Source of the DNA: Planctomycetaceae bacterium
Lineage (GTDB): Bacteria > Planctomycetota > Planctomycetia > Pirellulales > Pirellulaceae
Direction: 5' to 3'
Length of the DNA stretch: 13,879 nt
Assembly (NCBI GenBank): GCA_007129635.1
Contig: SKVE01000638.1
Span: forward strand, 1 to 13,879
The notes under the pieces were generated by a model that searched no databases, had not been told where the DNA came from, and saw nothing but the letters and a program-made list of their open reading frames with translations. This document shows, piece by piece, positions 7,419 to 13,879 of the stretch (the first letter of the stretch is position 1; each line of letters opens with the position of its first letter). The position numbers were made by a program, and so were the translations under genes.

Positions 7419-7832
7419 ATGACGCTTAATGCAGTGGGAGCGGCGGTGCTGATCTTCTGCGGCACGTTGCCACTTGAAGATGTGATGGTGGAATCGGTGG
7501 ATTTGATCGAAATTAACCATTGTTACGATGAAAACGGTACGCATGTCTTCGATCAGATCTTATTCTACGATTGGTCGCCCAGCGACAGGCAGTACCACGT
7601 TCGCGCGTGGCGTATGTTGCGCCATCCATCTCAAATCCCGCATCGTGATCCCATCAGCGGCAAATTCGAGGCAACTTGGTACGACAGTTGGGTTTTGCGT
7701 CGAGTGCGAGCCACCACGATTCGAGAAACGTGGACCCAATATGACCCGGAGGTCGTGGCTCGTTCCGACCTGCCCAAAGAGCTGCGGCGGGAACTGCTCC
7801 GTCCCGTGTCGACCTTGCAGAGATTTCCGTAA
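7419..7832 (+). CDS. Hypothetical protein of 137 aa
   Basis: I cannot assign a function. From ATG 7419 there is an AGGTGG ribosome site 8 nt upstream (7405-7410). A moderately hydrophobic stretch (about residues 4-18) could be a weak signal sequence or simply a poor start choice; M23 at 7485 is an alternative. The rest is soluble-looking and rich in Trp, Tyr and His, with a core pattern ESVDLIEINH, FDQILFYDWSP, YHVRAWRM and TWTQYDPE. This alternation of strands suggests a small beta-rich domain. It resembles, from memory and unverified, short conserved hypothetical proteins of planctomycetes. It points the same way as the lyase gene 89 nt downstream, so the two may be co-transcribed. Charged and regularly patterned residues support real coding. 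Confidence 0.75.
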   Translation: MTLNAVGAAVLIFCGTLPLEDVMVESVDLIEINHCYDENGTHVFDQILFYDWSPSDRQYHVRAWRMLRHPSQIPHRDPISGKFEATWYDSWVLRRVRATTIRETWTQYDPEVVARSDLPKELRRELLRPVSTLQRFP

Positions 7833-7921
7833 GCCATCGCGGGATCTTGACAGCCGAAGTGGCTCCCGTTTTCAATGGGGGACCAGCGGGCAAGCCGAAT
7901 CTTCATCCAGCGGCTTGTGCG

Positions 7922-9001
7922 ATGGCGGTGATGACCGCCACTTTACAAGACGAAAACCCGAGAAGATGGCTGAGGTGGCTGATGGCAAGTGCGGCGGGCA
8001 TGGCTCTCTTACAACAGGGGGTGGTCATCCCGGCTCATCCTCTGGCATTGGATCGGCATCGAGAATTGGACGAGCGTCGACAGCGGGCGCTCAGCCGGTA
8101 TTACATTGCGGCTGGGGTCGGAGGGTTGGCGGTTGGCGTGCACACCACCCAGTTTGCGATCCGCGATGCCCAAGTCGGCCTGTTAGAGCCGGTATTGGAG
8201 CTGGCCGCCGAGGAGATGGACCGTGCTGGTCGCCCGTTGGTGCGGATCGGCGGCGTCTGCGGGCAGACTCGGCAGGCGACCGAGGAAGCCCACCTGCTGC
8301 GCCGCTTGAATTACGACGCGGGTTTGCTCAGTCTGGCGGCCTTTCGTGATGCAAGCGACGAAGCACTGCTGGCCCATTGCCGAGCGGTGGCCGAGATCAT
8401 CCCGGTGGTTGGGTTTTACCTGCAGCCATCGGTGGGGGGGCGGGTTCTTTCTTATGCTTTCTGGCGGCGATTCGCAGAGATCGAAAATGTGGTGGCGATC
8501 AAGATCGCGCCCTTCCATCGCTATCGCACGCTGGACGTAGTGCGAGCGGTGGTCGAGTCGGGGCGAGACGACATCGCCCTGTACACAGGCAACGACGACA
8601 ACATCGTGCTCGATCTGCTGACGCCCTACCGTTTTGGAGACCGCCAAAGGCGGATCGTAGGCGGCTTGCTAGGGCATTGGGCGGTTTGGACCGCGCGGGC
8701 CGTCCAGCAGTTTCAATGGTGCCGCGAGGGGCAGGTCACCCCCGAGCTGTTGCAACTGTCGGTTGAGGTCACGGATGCAAACGCGGCTTTTTTCGATGCG
8801 GCCAATGATTTCACCGGTTGTATCGCGGGGCTACACGAGGTGTTGTGCCGCCAAGGACTGTTGGAAGGGCGATGGTGCTTGGACCCGGACGAGACGCTCG
8901 GCCCCGGTCAGCTTGAAGAGATCGATCGAGTTTATCGAGCGTACCCCCATCTGAACGACGACGACTTTGTCGCCCAGCATCGGGACGAGTGGTTGCGTTA
9001 G
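7922..9001 (+). CDS. DapA/N-acetylneuraminate lyase-family protein (atypical)
   Basis: A 359-residue member of the class I aldolase family that includes dihydrodipicolinate synthase (DapA). Numbered from ATG 7922, it has the paired threonines T75-T76 in VGVHTTQF, the catalytic-type Tyr in VGFYLQP (Y166) and the Schiff-base Lys in VAIKIAP (K194). The 28-residue Tyr-to-Lys spacing equals that of E. coli DapA (Y133/K161). The Arg found five residues after Tyr in true DHDPS is absent (Val171 here), so lysine biosynthesis is unlikely. Some other pyruvate- or keto-acid-type lyase/aldolase or hydratase reaction is more plausible, substrate unknown. The C-terminal 60 residues extend beyond the barrel. 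It is cytoplasmic with no signal. The start is uncertain: ATG 7931 or the in-frame TTG 7847 are alternatives, and none has a good ribosome site. Confidence 0.85.
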   Translation: MAVMTATLQDENPRRWLRWLMASAAGMALLQQGVVIPAHPLALDRHRELDERRQRALSRYYIAAGVGGLAVGVHTTQFAIRDAQVGLLEPVLELAAEEMDRAGRPLVRIGGVCGQTRQATEEAHLLRRLNYDAGLLSLAAFRDASDEALLAHCRAVAEIIPVVGFYLQPSVGGRVLSYAFWRRFAEIENVVAIKIAPFHRYRTLDVVRAVVESGRDDIALYTGNDDNIVLDLLTPYRFGDRQRRIVGGLLGHWAVWTARAVQQFQWCREGQVTPELLQLSVEVTDANAAFFDAANDFTGCIAGLHEVLCRQGLLEGRWCLDPDETLGPGQLEEIDRVYRAYPHLNDDDFVAQHRDEWLR

Positions 9002-9116
9002 GTGATACCGCCGGCGAAATTCGCTTTTGGGCCTTGCGGATCCGATCGTGTGGAATCAGAATCTGGAAGACATCACTCAGGCGACGCATTGAGCAATCAG
9101 CGCAGCAGGTAAATCG

Positions 9117-10799
9117 GTGCAAGTTTCGGCATTTTTCGCGCTTCTATTAGAGTTCATTGGTGGACTTGGTCTGTTCCTGTTGGGCATGAAGAGCATGTCG
9201 GACGGGATGCAGGCCGTGGCGGGGGACAGCCTGCGCCGTTTGATCAGCATGGTCACGACGAACCGCCTGCTGGCGTTAGGGGTGGGTATCCTCGTAACCT
9301 GCGTGGTCCAGTCCAGTTCGATCACCACCGTCATGACCGTCGGCTTCGTCAACAGTGGCCTGATGACACTTAGCCAAGCGGTTGGCGTGATCATGGGTGC
9401 TAACATCGGGACCACCATCACGGGGTGGATCCTGGTGCTGCAGATCGGCAAGTATGGTCTGCCGATCCTCGGAGTGGCCGTTTTCATTCATCTGTTCTCC
9501 AAGTCCGATATTTGGAAATATTGGGGGCTGGCCATCATGGGGATCGGGATGGTGTTCTTCGGACTGGAGGTCATGAAGGATGCTTGTGCGACGATCAAGG
9601 ACAATCCCAACTTCGAACAATGGTTCCAGCAGTTCCAAGCGGATAGTTACCTGGGGGTTTTGAAGTGCGTGATGGTCGGCTGCTTGTTGACCGTGGCGGT
9701 TCAGTCCTCGTCGGCGACGCTGGGAATCACCATCTCGCTGGCGTATCTCGGAGTGATCTCGTACCCGACGGCTGCCGCGTTGATTATGGGCGAAAACCTA
9801 GGCACAACGATCACGGCCGCCTTTGCTTCGTTGGGGGCCACCACGACGGCTCGTCGTGCGGCCTACTTCCACATCCTGTTCAACATGTTGGGCGTGTTTT
9901 GGATCACGTTGATCTTTCGATGGTACATCCAACTGGTTCAATTTCTGCTGGGCGGCAATATCGACATGGCGGTCGAAACTGCGGCGGGTGTCGTGTACCC
10001 CCATACAACCGCAGCGATCGCACTGACGCACAGCCTGTTCAACATCATGAACGTTCTGATATTTTTCCCCTTTGCCCCGCTGCTGATCCGGATGTTGGAG
10101 CGTTTGGTCCCGAGCAAACAGTTTAAGGAAAAACCGCGGCTGACCGATCTCGATCCTCGCATCCTCGATACCCCGGCGCTGGCAGTCCAGGAATCGCGGA
10201 ACGAAGTCCTGAAGATGGGGGACGGCTGCGAGAAGATGCTCGCCTGGCTGGATGAACTGCGCGAGCAGGACGAGCCGGATCGAGCGTTGGGAAATCGCTT
10301 AAAGCAGCGCGAACAGGTCTTTGATTCGGTACAGGACGAAGTCTCGGCGTTTGTTACCCGGTTGTTGGCGAAGACGGTTCCGCACTGGGTGGCCGACGAG
10401 TCGCGACGGCAACTGACGCTGGTCGATGAATACGAATCGATCAGCGACTACCTGTTCAGCCTGGATAAATTCGATCGCAAGCTGCGCCGCGACGGTTTTC
10501 GGTTCACGGACCAGCACCGGGAGGACATGAACCGGTTGAGCCAGAAGCTGATGGAATACCTGCAAGCGGTCAATGCCGGGGTCTCACGGAACAACCACCT
10601 GACCGCTCGCAAGACCGATGGCACCTCCAAACGGCTCAAGTCGGAAATCAAACGAACAAGGAAGCGGCACCTGGAGGACCTGTCCCAAGGCGAGATCCCG
10701 CCGCAGGTCAACGTCGCTTTTCTCGCAGCGTTGAACGCCTACGCTCGAATCCGCGACCATCTGGAAACGATCGCCGAAACGGTATCCCGCGACACGTAA
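9117..10799 (+). CDS. Na/Pi-cotransporter family protein with C-terminal PhoU-like domain
   Basis: A 560-residue inner-membrane protein. The membrane part (residues 1-325) contains the two inverted Na_Pi_cotrans repeats, each with a QSSS motif (65-68 and 196-199), and the matching GANIGTT (94-100) and GENLGTT (225-231). The segment after about 345 is hydrophilic and helical, with heptad-like patterns expected of a PhoU-like domain, the arrangement seen in the bacterial NptA/YjbB-like group. It probably moves phosphate with sodium, in a direction that sequence cannot settle. The start is GTG 9117: an in-frame TGA at 9090-9092 leaves no longer choice, and an AGGT sits about 8 nt upstream. It lies 115 nt after the DapA-family gene and converges on dctP with 3 nt between stops. 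Confidence 0.92.
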   Translation: MQVSAFFALLLEFIGGLGLFLLGMKSMSDGMQAVAGDSLRRLISMVTTNRLLALGVGILVTCVVQSSSITTVMTVGFVNSGLMTLSQAVGVIMGANIGTTITGWILVLQIGKYGLPILGVAVFIHLFSKSDIWKYWGLAIMGIGMVFFGLEVMKDACATIKDNPNFEQWFQQFQADSYLGVLKCVMVGCLLTVAVQSSSATLGITISLAYLGVISYPTAAALIMGENLGTTITAAFASLGATTTARRAAYFHILFNMLGVFWITLIFRWYIQLVQFLLGGNIDMAVETAAGVVYPHTTAAIALTHSLFNIMNVLIFFPFAPLLIRMLERLVPSKQFKEKPRLTDLDPRILDTPALAVQESRNEVLKMGDGCEKMLAWLDELREQDEPDRALGNRLKQREQVFDSVQDEVSAFVTRLLAKTVPHWVADESRRQLTLVDEYESISDYLFSLDKFDRKLRRDGFRFTDQHREDMNRLSQKLMEYLQAVNAGVSRNNHLTARKTDGTSKRLKSEIKRTRKRHLEDLSQGEIPPQVNVAFLAALNAYARIRDHLETIAETVSRDT

Positions 10800-10802
10800 C
10801 GT

Positions 10803-11888
10803 TCAAGCCGCGTTTTCGGCATCCGCAGCACGGGATTCCAACTGTTCCTGCGTCGCCTGTTCGATCCGCCGGATCAGCCGCTCGGCCGTCCCGCCATACC
10901 GTTGGATGAACTGTTCGCGAACCGTACGAGCCGCCTGTTCGAATTCCTCTCTTTCTTCGTCGGATAATTCGATGATCTGGATACCCGGCCGAGCCTGGCG
11001 GATCAGATCCAGGCGATGATCGTTGAACTGGCGCTGGACGTTCAAGATGTACTCGTCCAATTCGACCATGGTCTCGCGGATCAACTGCTGCTTTTCGGTC
11101 GGCAGAGAATCGAAGAAACGCTGTTCGGTGACCGCGGTGGTGATGAAAGGCGCATGCCGGGGAAAGATCATCCAATCGGTGACCTCGTAGAAGCTCATTT
11201 CCTGGATGGCGAACACCGGGTTTTCCTGGCCGTCGATCATGTTCAACTGCAATCCGCTGTACACCTCGGAATAGGGCAGCGGGGTGGGACTGGCTCCGTA
11301 GGCCTCGAAAGCCGCGATCAGCAGCGGAGAGGTCATCACACGGAACTTCATGCCGCGAAAGTCGTCCAGGCTGCGGACAGGCCGTTTGGTGGTCCAGACC
11401 TGCCAGCCCTCGGAATAGATCGCCAGCAGCCTCATGCGTTTACGAGCATACAACTCGTCCAGGATGCGACGCAATTCGGGATCGTCGTTCAAAACCCGCT
11501 GGTTCAGCTCCTCATCATCGGAAAACAGGAAATGCAGCAGCATGACCTGGACTTCGGGAATCAGTTTGCCCAGGTGTCCGGGCGAAGCCATCACGAATTG
11601 GATCGCGCCCAGATCGAGTTGCTCGGTCAGTTGGTCCGAGGTGCCCAGCGCGCCGTACGGGTACACGGTCACCTGGATCCGACCCTCGGTTCGCTGTTCG
11701 ATCAGCTCTTTGAACCGCAACGCATAGGCATGTTGCACGCTGCCGATCGTTTCCTCGATGGCAAATCGCCAATGCTGTGGTGCCTGGGTATCCTCGGCAG
11801 AACCGCCCGCTTCACATCCACTGGCCGCCGCGCCGATGGCGGCCAGCAATAGGCACCACAAGCTTCTAGGGTAGTGGTTTGTCGACAT
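10803..11888 (-). CDS. dctP: TRAP transporter solute-binding protein DctP (predicted lipoprotein)
   Basis: A 361-residue periplasmic binding protein of the DctP family. The N-terminus is a signal peptide with a lipobox (AASGC, C25), so it is probably a lipid-anchored protein and not a free periplasmic one. Family features are FAIEETIGSVQHAYALRFKE near 42, GMKFRVMTSPL with the conserved carboxylate-binding-type Arg (R183), PYSEVYSGLQ, and MIDGQENP at 217-224. The last 100 residues are helical and charged. The bound substrate is probably an organic acid, but I cannot name it. The start is ATG 11888 with an AGGAG 7 nt upstream. It is the last gene of dctQ-dctM-dctP, 13 nt after dctM. Confidence 0.93.
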   Translation of the reverse strand: MSTNHYPRSLWCLLLAAIGAAASGCEAGGSAEDTQAPQHWRFAIEETIGSVQHAYALRFKELIEQRTEGRIQVTVYPYGALGTSDQLTEQLDLGAIQFVMASPGHLGKLIPEVQVMLLHFLFSDDEELNQRVLNDDPELRRILDELYARKRMRLLAIYSEGWQVWTTKRPVRSLDDFRGMKFRVMTSPLLIAAFEAYGASPTPLPYSEVYSGLQLNMIDGQENPVFAIQEMSFYEVTDWMIFPRHAPFITTAVTEQRFFDSLPTEKQQLIRETMVELDEYILNVQRQFNDHRLDLIRQARPGIQIIELSDEEREEFEQAARTVREQFIQRYGGTAERLIRRIEQATQEQLESRAADAENAA

Positions 11889-11901
11889 AGCAACGCTCCT
11901 G

Positions 11902-13191
11902 TCAGTCGAAGGCCAAGTCCCGGAGAAACAGGGAAATCGGCGGAAAGGCGATCAGCAACAGGGCCGCCAGCAACAGCATGAGGATGAAGGGCGGAGTCCC
12001 CTGGATCACCTCGAAATAAGGCCGTCGGAAAATGGCGATCGCCGTGAAAATATCGCAGCCAAACGGCGGCGTGGCCGATCCGATGGCGACCTGCAAAGTC
12101 ACCATCACACCTACCAGCGTCGGATCGATTCCGGCCGCGACCGCGATCGGATGGAACATGGGCGTCAGGATCAGGATCACGACGATGGGGTCGACAAACA
12201 TGCAGCCGATAAAGTAAGCCACCGCGATGCTCAGCATGATCTTCCAGTATCCGGACTCGGCAGTCAGCCCCAACGTCTGCTCGATCCAGATCTCCGGCAA
12301 CTGGGCGAAGGTAACCACCCAGGAAAACGCCGCACCGGCGCCGACCAGCACGAAGACGATCGCGGTGATCATCCCCGTCGACAGGGCGATCTCCGGAATC
12401 TCACGGATCGAGACTTCGCGGTAGATGATCACCTCTAAGATCAAGGCATACACGACCGAGATGGCGGCCGCTTCGGTCGGGCTGAACCATCCCGAATAGA
12501 TGCCGCCGATGATGATCACCGGAAACCCCAACGGCAAGAGGGCTCGCCGCACGGATCGTCGACGAGCGGCAGAGTCGCTGCGGGGCTGCCGCTCGCACGT
12601 CGGCCCCCCGGAAACCAACCAGCAATAGCCGCAGAACATGGCCAAGATCATCAGGCCAGGCCCGATGCCGGCGATGAACAGTTCGCCGATCGAGGTGCCC
12701 GAGACCACCCCATACACAATCATGCCGATGCTGGGAGGGATCAGCAGCGCAATATCGCTGGCATTGATGATCAACGCAGTGCTGAACGGCGACGAATAGC
12801 CGGCCGCCAGCAATCGCGGACGCAACGGCCCGCCGATCGCCACGACCGTGGCCTGAGTCGAACCGGAAATCGCACCAAACAACGTGCAACTGACCGCGCT
12901 GGCGATCGGCAAACCACCTCGAAGATGACCCACAAATGCCATGACCAGGTCCAACAGACGATTGGCCGAATGCCCGCGAGTCATGATGTCGGCGGCGAAG
13001 ATAAACATGGGAACGGTCAACAAGGCCGCGGGACGGATGCCGCCGATCATCTGCTGGACCAGCACTGCCGGCGAGACCTGCGAGTGGAATACCAGCAAGG
13101 CTGCCAACGCGGCGCTGATCAGCGGAACCTTCATCGGATAACCCGCCAGCAGCAACAGCAGCATGACGGTCATGATCAACAAGATTTCCAC
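11902..13191 (-). CDS. dctM: TRAP transporter large permease DctM
   Basis: A 429-residue very hydrophobic protein with about a dozen membrane segments, the size of the normal DctM family. It begins with VEILLIMTVMLLLLLAGYP, followed by the family motifs VPMFIFAADIM, GAISGSTQATVVAIGG, and later FSPTEAAAISV, MFVDPIVVILILTP and GSATPPFG. It forms the main transmembrane channel of the transporter, coupled to an ion gradient. The start is GTG 13191: GGGAGG lies 6 nt before it, whereas an upstream in-frame ATG (13254) would add 21 non-family residues. It follows dctQ by 73 nt and precedes dctP by 13 nt. Confidence 0.93.
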   Translation of the reverse strand: MEILLIMTVMLLLLLAGYPMKVPLISAALAALLVFHSQVSPAVLVQQMIGGIRPAALLTVPMFIFAADIMTRGHSANRLLDLVMAFVGHLRGGLPIASAVSCTLFGAISGSTQATVVAIGGPLRPRLLAAGYSSPFSTALIINASDIALLIPPSIGMIVYGVVSGTSIGELFIAGIGPGLMILAMFCGYCWLVSGGPTCERQPRSDSAARRRSVRRALLPLGFPVIIIGGIYSGWFSPTEAAAISVVYALILEVIIYREVSIREIPEIALSTGMITAIVFVLVGAGAAFSWVVTFAQLPEIWIEQTLGLTAESGYWKIMLSIAVAYFIGCMFVDPIVVILILTPMFHPIAVAAGIDPTLVGVMVTLQVAIGSATPPFGCDIFTAIAIFRRPYFEVIQGTPPFILMLLLAALLLIAFPPISLFLRDLAFD

Positions 13192-13264
13192 GAGGGACCT
13201 CCCGCATTGCCAGCGGAGTGCGATGAACGGCACGGATATGCTCGCCCAACCCAACGAAGCACCA

Positions 13265-13810
13265 TCATGGTTGCGTCTCCGTATCGATGCCGATCGGGGT
13301 GTACTCGTCCAAACGGTCGTAAGACAGATAGACCCGGCCGTCAGGACTGGTCGCGTTACGCCACGCGGTCAATCCGTATTGAGCGGCTGCCAGCACCAAT
13401 CCCAGCGGAACGACGGCGTAAACCCAGAACAGCGGAACCTGGAGGACCGGTGACCGAGTCTCGAGGAAATACACCGTGTGGATGTATCGCAACGAGTAGG
13501 CTGCGACGACCAGCAGCAACAGGCTGGTCGTACCGGAAATCACGATCATCAACCGGCGACGCCAACGCTCGGGTACCTGGTCGTAGAAAGCTGTCATGCG
13601 GATGTGCCGGCCGCAACCGGCCGCATGACTCAAACCGACGAACGTCACCGCAACGATCAGAAACTGCGACACCTCTTCGGCGAACGCCAGGCTGAATCCA
13701 AGCAGCGAGCGGCAGAAGACGTTCGTGACGAGCAGCACGGTGATGCCCAAGATCGACCAAGCCAGTACCCACTGCTCGATGCGTCGAAGGATTCGAAAAA
13801 TGGCGGCCAT
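13265..13810 (-). CDS. dctQ: TRAP transporter small permease DctQ
   Basis: A 181-residue membrane protein with about four hydrophobic helices (near 15-34, 45-65, 86-108 and 124-146). It has DctQ-family patterns VTNVFCRSLLG, FAEEVSQFLIVAVTFVGLSHAAGCGRHIR and the conserved helix pair. It pairs with DctM in the membrane. The start was placed at ATG 13810 because GAGG stands 5 nt before it. The frame stays open to the right window edge (23 more codons), so a longer start outside the window cannot be excluded, though the leader that would be added is not membrane-like. It is probably the first gene of the dctQMP cluster; no promoter is visible in the 69 nt to the edge. Confidence 0.9.
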   Translation of the reverse strand: MAAIFRILRRIEQWVLAWSILGITVLLVTNVFCRSLLGFSLAFAEEVSQFLIVAVTFVGLSHAAGCGRHIRMTAFYDQVPERWRRRLMIVISGTTSLLLLVVAAYSLRYIHTVYFLETRSPVLQVPLFWVYAVVPLGLVLAAAQYGLTAWRNATSPDGRVYLSYDRLDEYTPIGIDTETQP

Positions 13811-13879
13811 GGTCGCCTCGGTTCGTAAGCTGAGCGTTATCCATGCGAGTTGGTCTACGAAGTGGAAGCGCTGGCTGCC

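Noticed and set aside
7150..7544. Minus-strand reading frames (69 and 120 aa) upstream of the 7419 gene, looking a little like a transposase tail
   Set aside because: No recognisable motif, composition unlike neighbouring proteins, no inverted ends; one frame overlaps the better supported plus-strand gene.
7847..7921. TTG start adding 25 residues to the DapA-family protein
   Set aside because: The added residues look non-conserved and lack a ribosome site; the ATGs at 7922/7931 fit better, although the choice is not certain.
13356..13844. 162-aa minus-strand frame overlapping dctQ
   Set aside because: It is a shadow in another frame of the well supported DctQ and lacks family features.

Overview
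The window looks like chromosomal DNA from a GC-rich Gram-negative bacterium. A planctomycete of the Pirellula/Rhodopirellula kind is my best guess. This is inferred from the style of the type II secretion genes, a divergent DapA-family protein and a hypothetical protein that resembles ones I remember from that phylum. No rRNA or marker gene is present to prove it.

Region 1 (1-7026, minus strand) is a type II secretion (T2SS) operon transcribed right to left: gspE (ATPase), gspF (inner-membrane platform), gspG (major pseudopilin), gspH, gspI, gspJ and gspK (minor pseudopilins). gspK runs off the left edge. Most genes are tightly packed; H/I and J/K overlap by ATGA and I/J probably by TGATG. 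A perfect extended -10 promoter lies about 200 nt upstream of gspE, and the leader between them contains a strong stem-loop. The assembly motor, platform and all five pseudopilins are here. The secretin (GspD), the GspC/L/M parts and the prepilin peptidase are not in the window.

Region 2 (7027-7418) has no convincing gene. Region 3 (7419-10799, plus strand) holds a 137-aa hypothetical protein, a DapA-family lyase/aldolase that keeps the Schiff-base lysine but lacks the usual DHDPS arginine, and a Na/Pi-cotransporter-family protein with a C-terminal PhoU-like domain.

Region 4 (10803-13810, minus strand) is a complete TRAP transporter, transcribed in the order dctQ, dctM, dctP. The solute-binding protein DctP has a lipobox and is probably a lipoprotein. 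This cluster converges on the Na/Pi gene with only 3 nt between the stop codons.

I see no mobile element, CRISPR array, tRNA or rRNA. No wholly new system is evident. The points most worth checking are the gspE leader hairpin, the atypical DapA paralogue near a TRAP transporter of unknown substrate, the extended GspJ, and the hypothetical protein at 7419.
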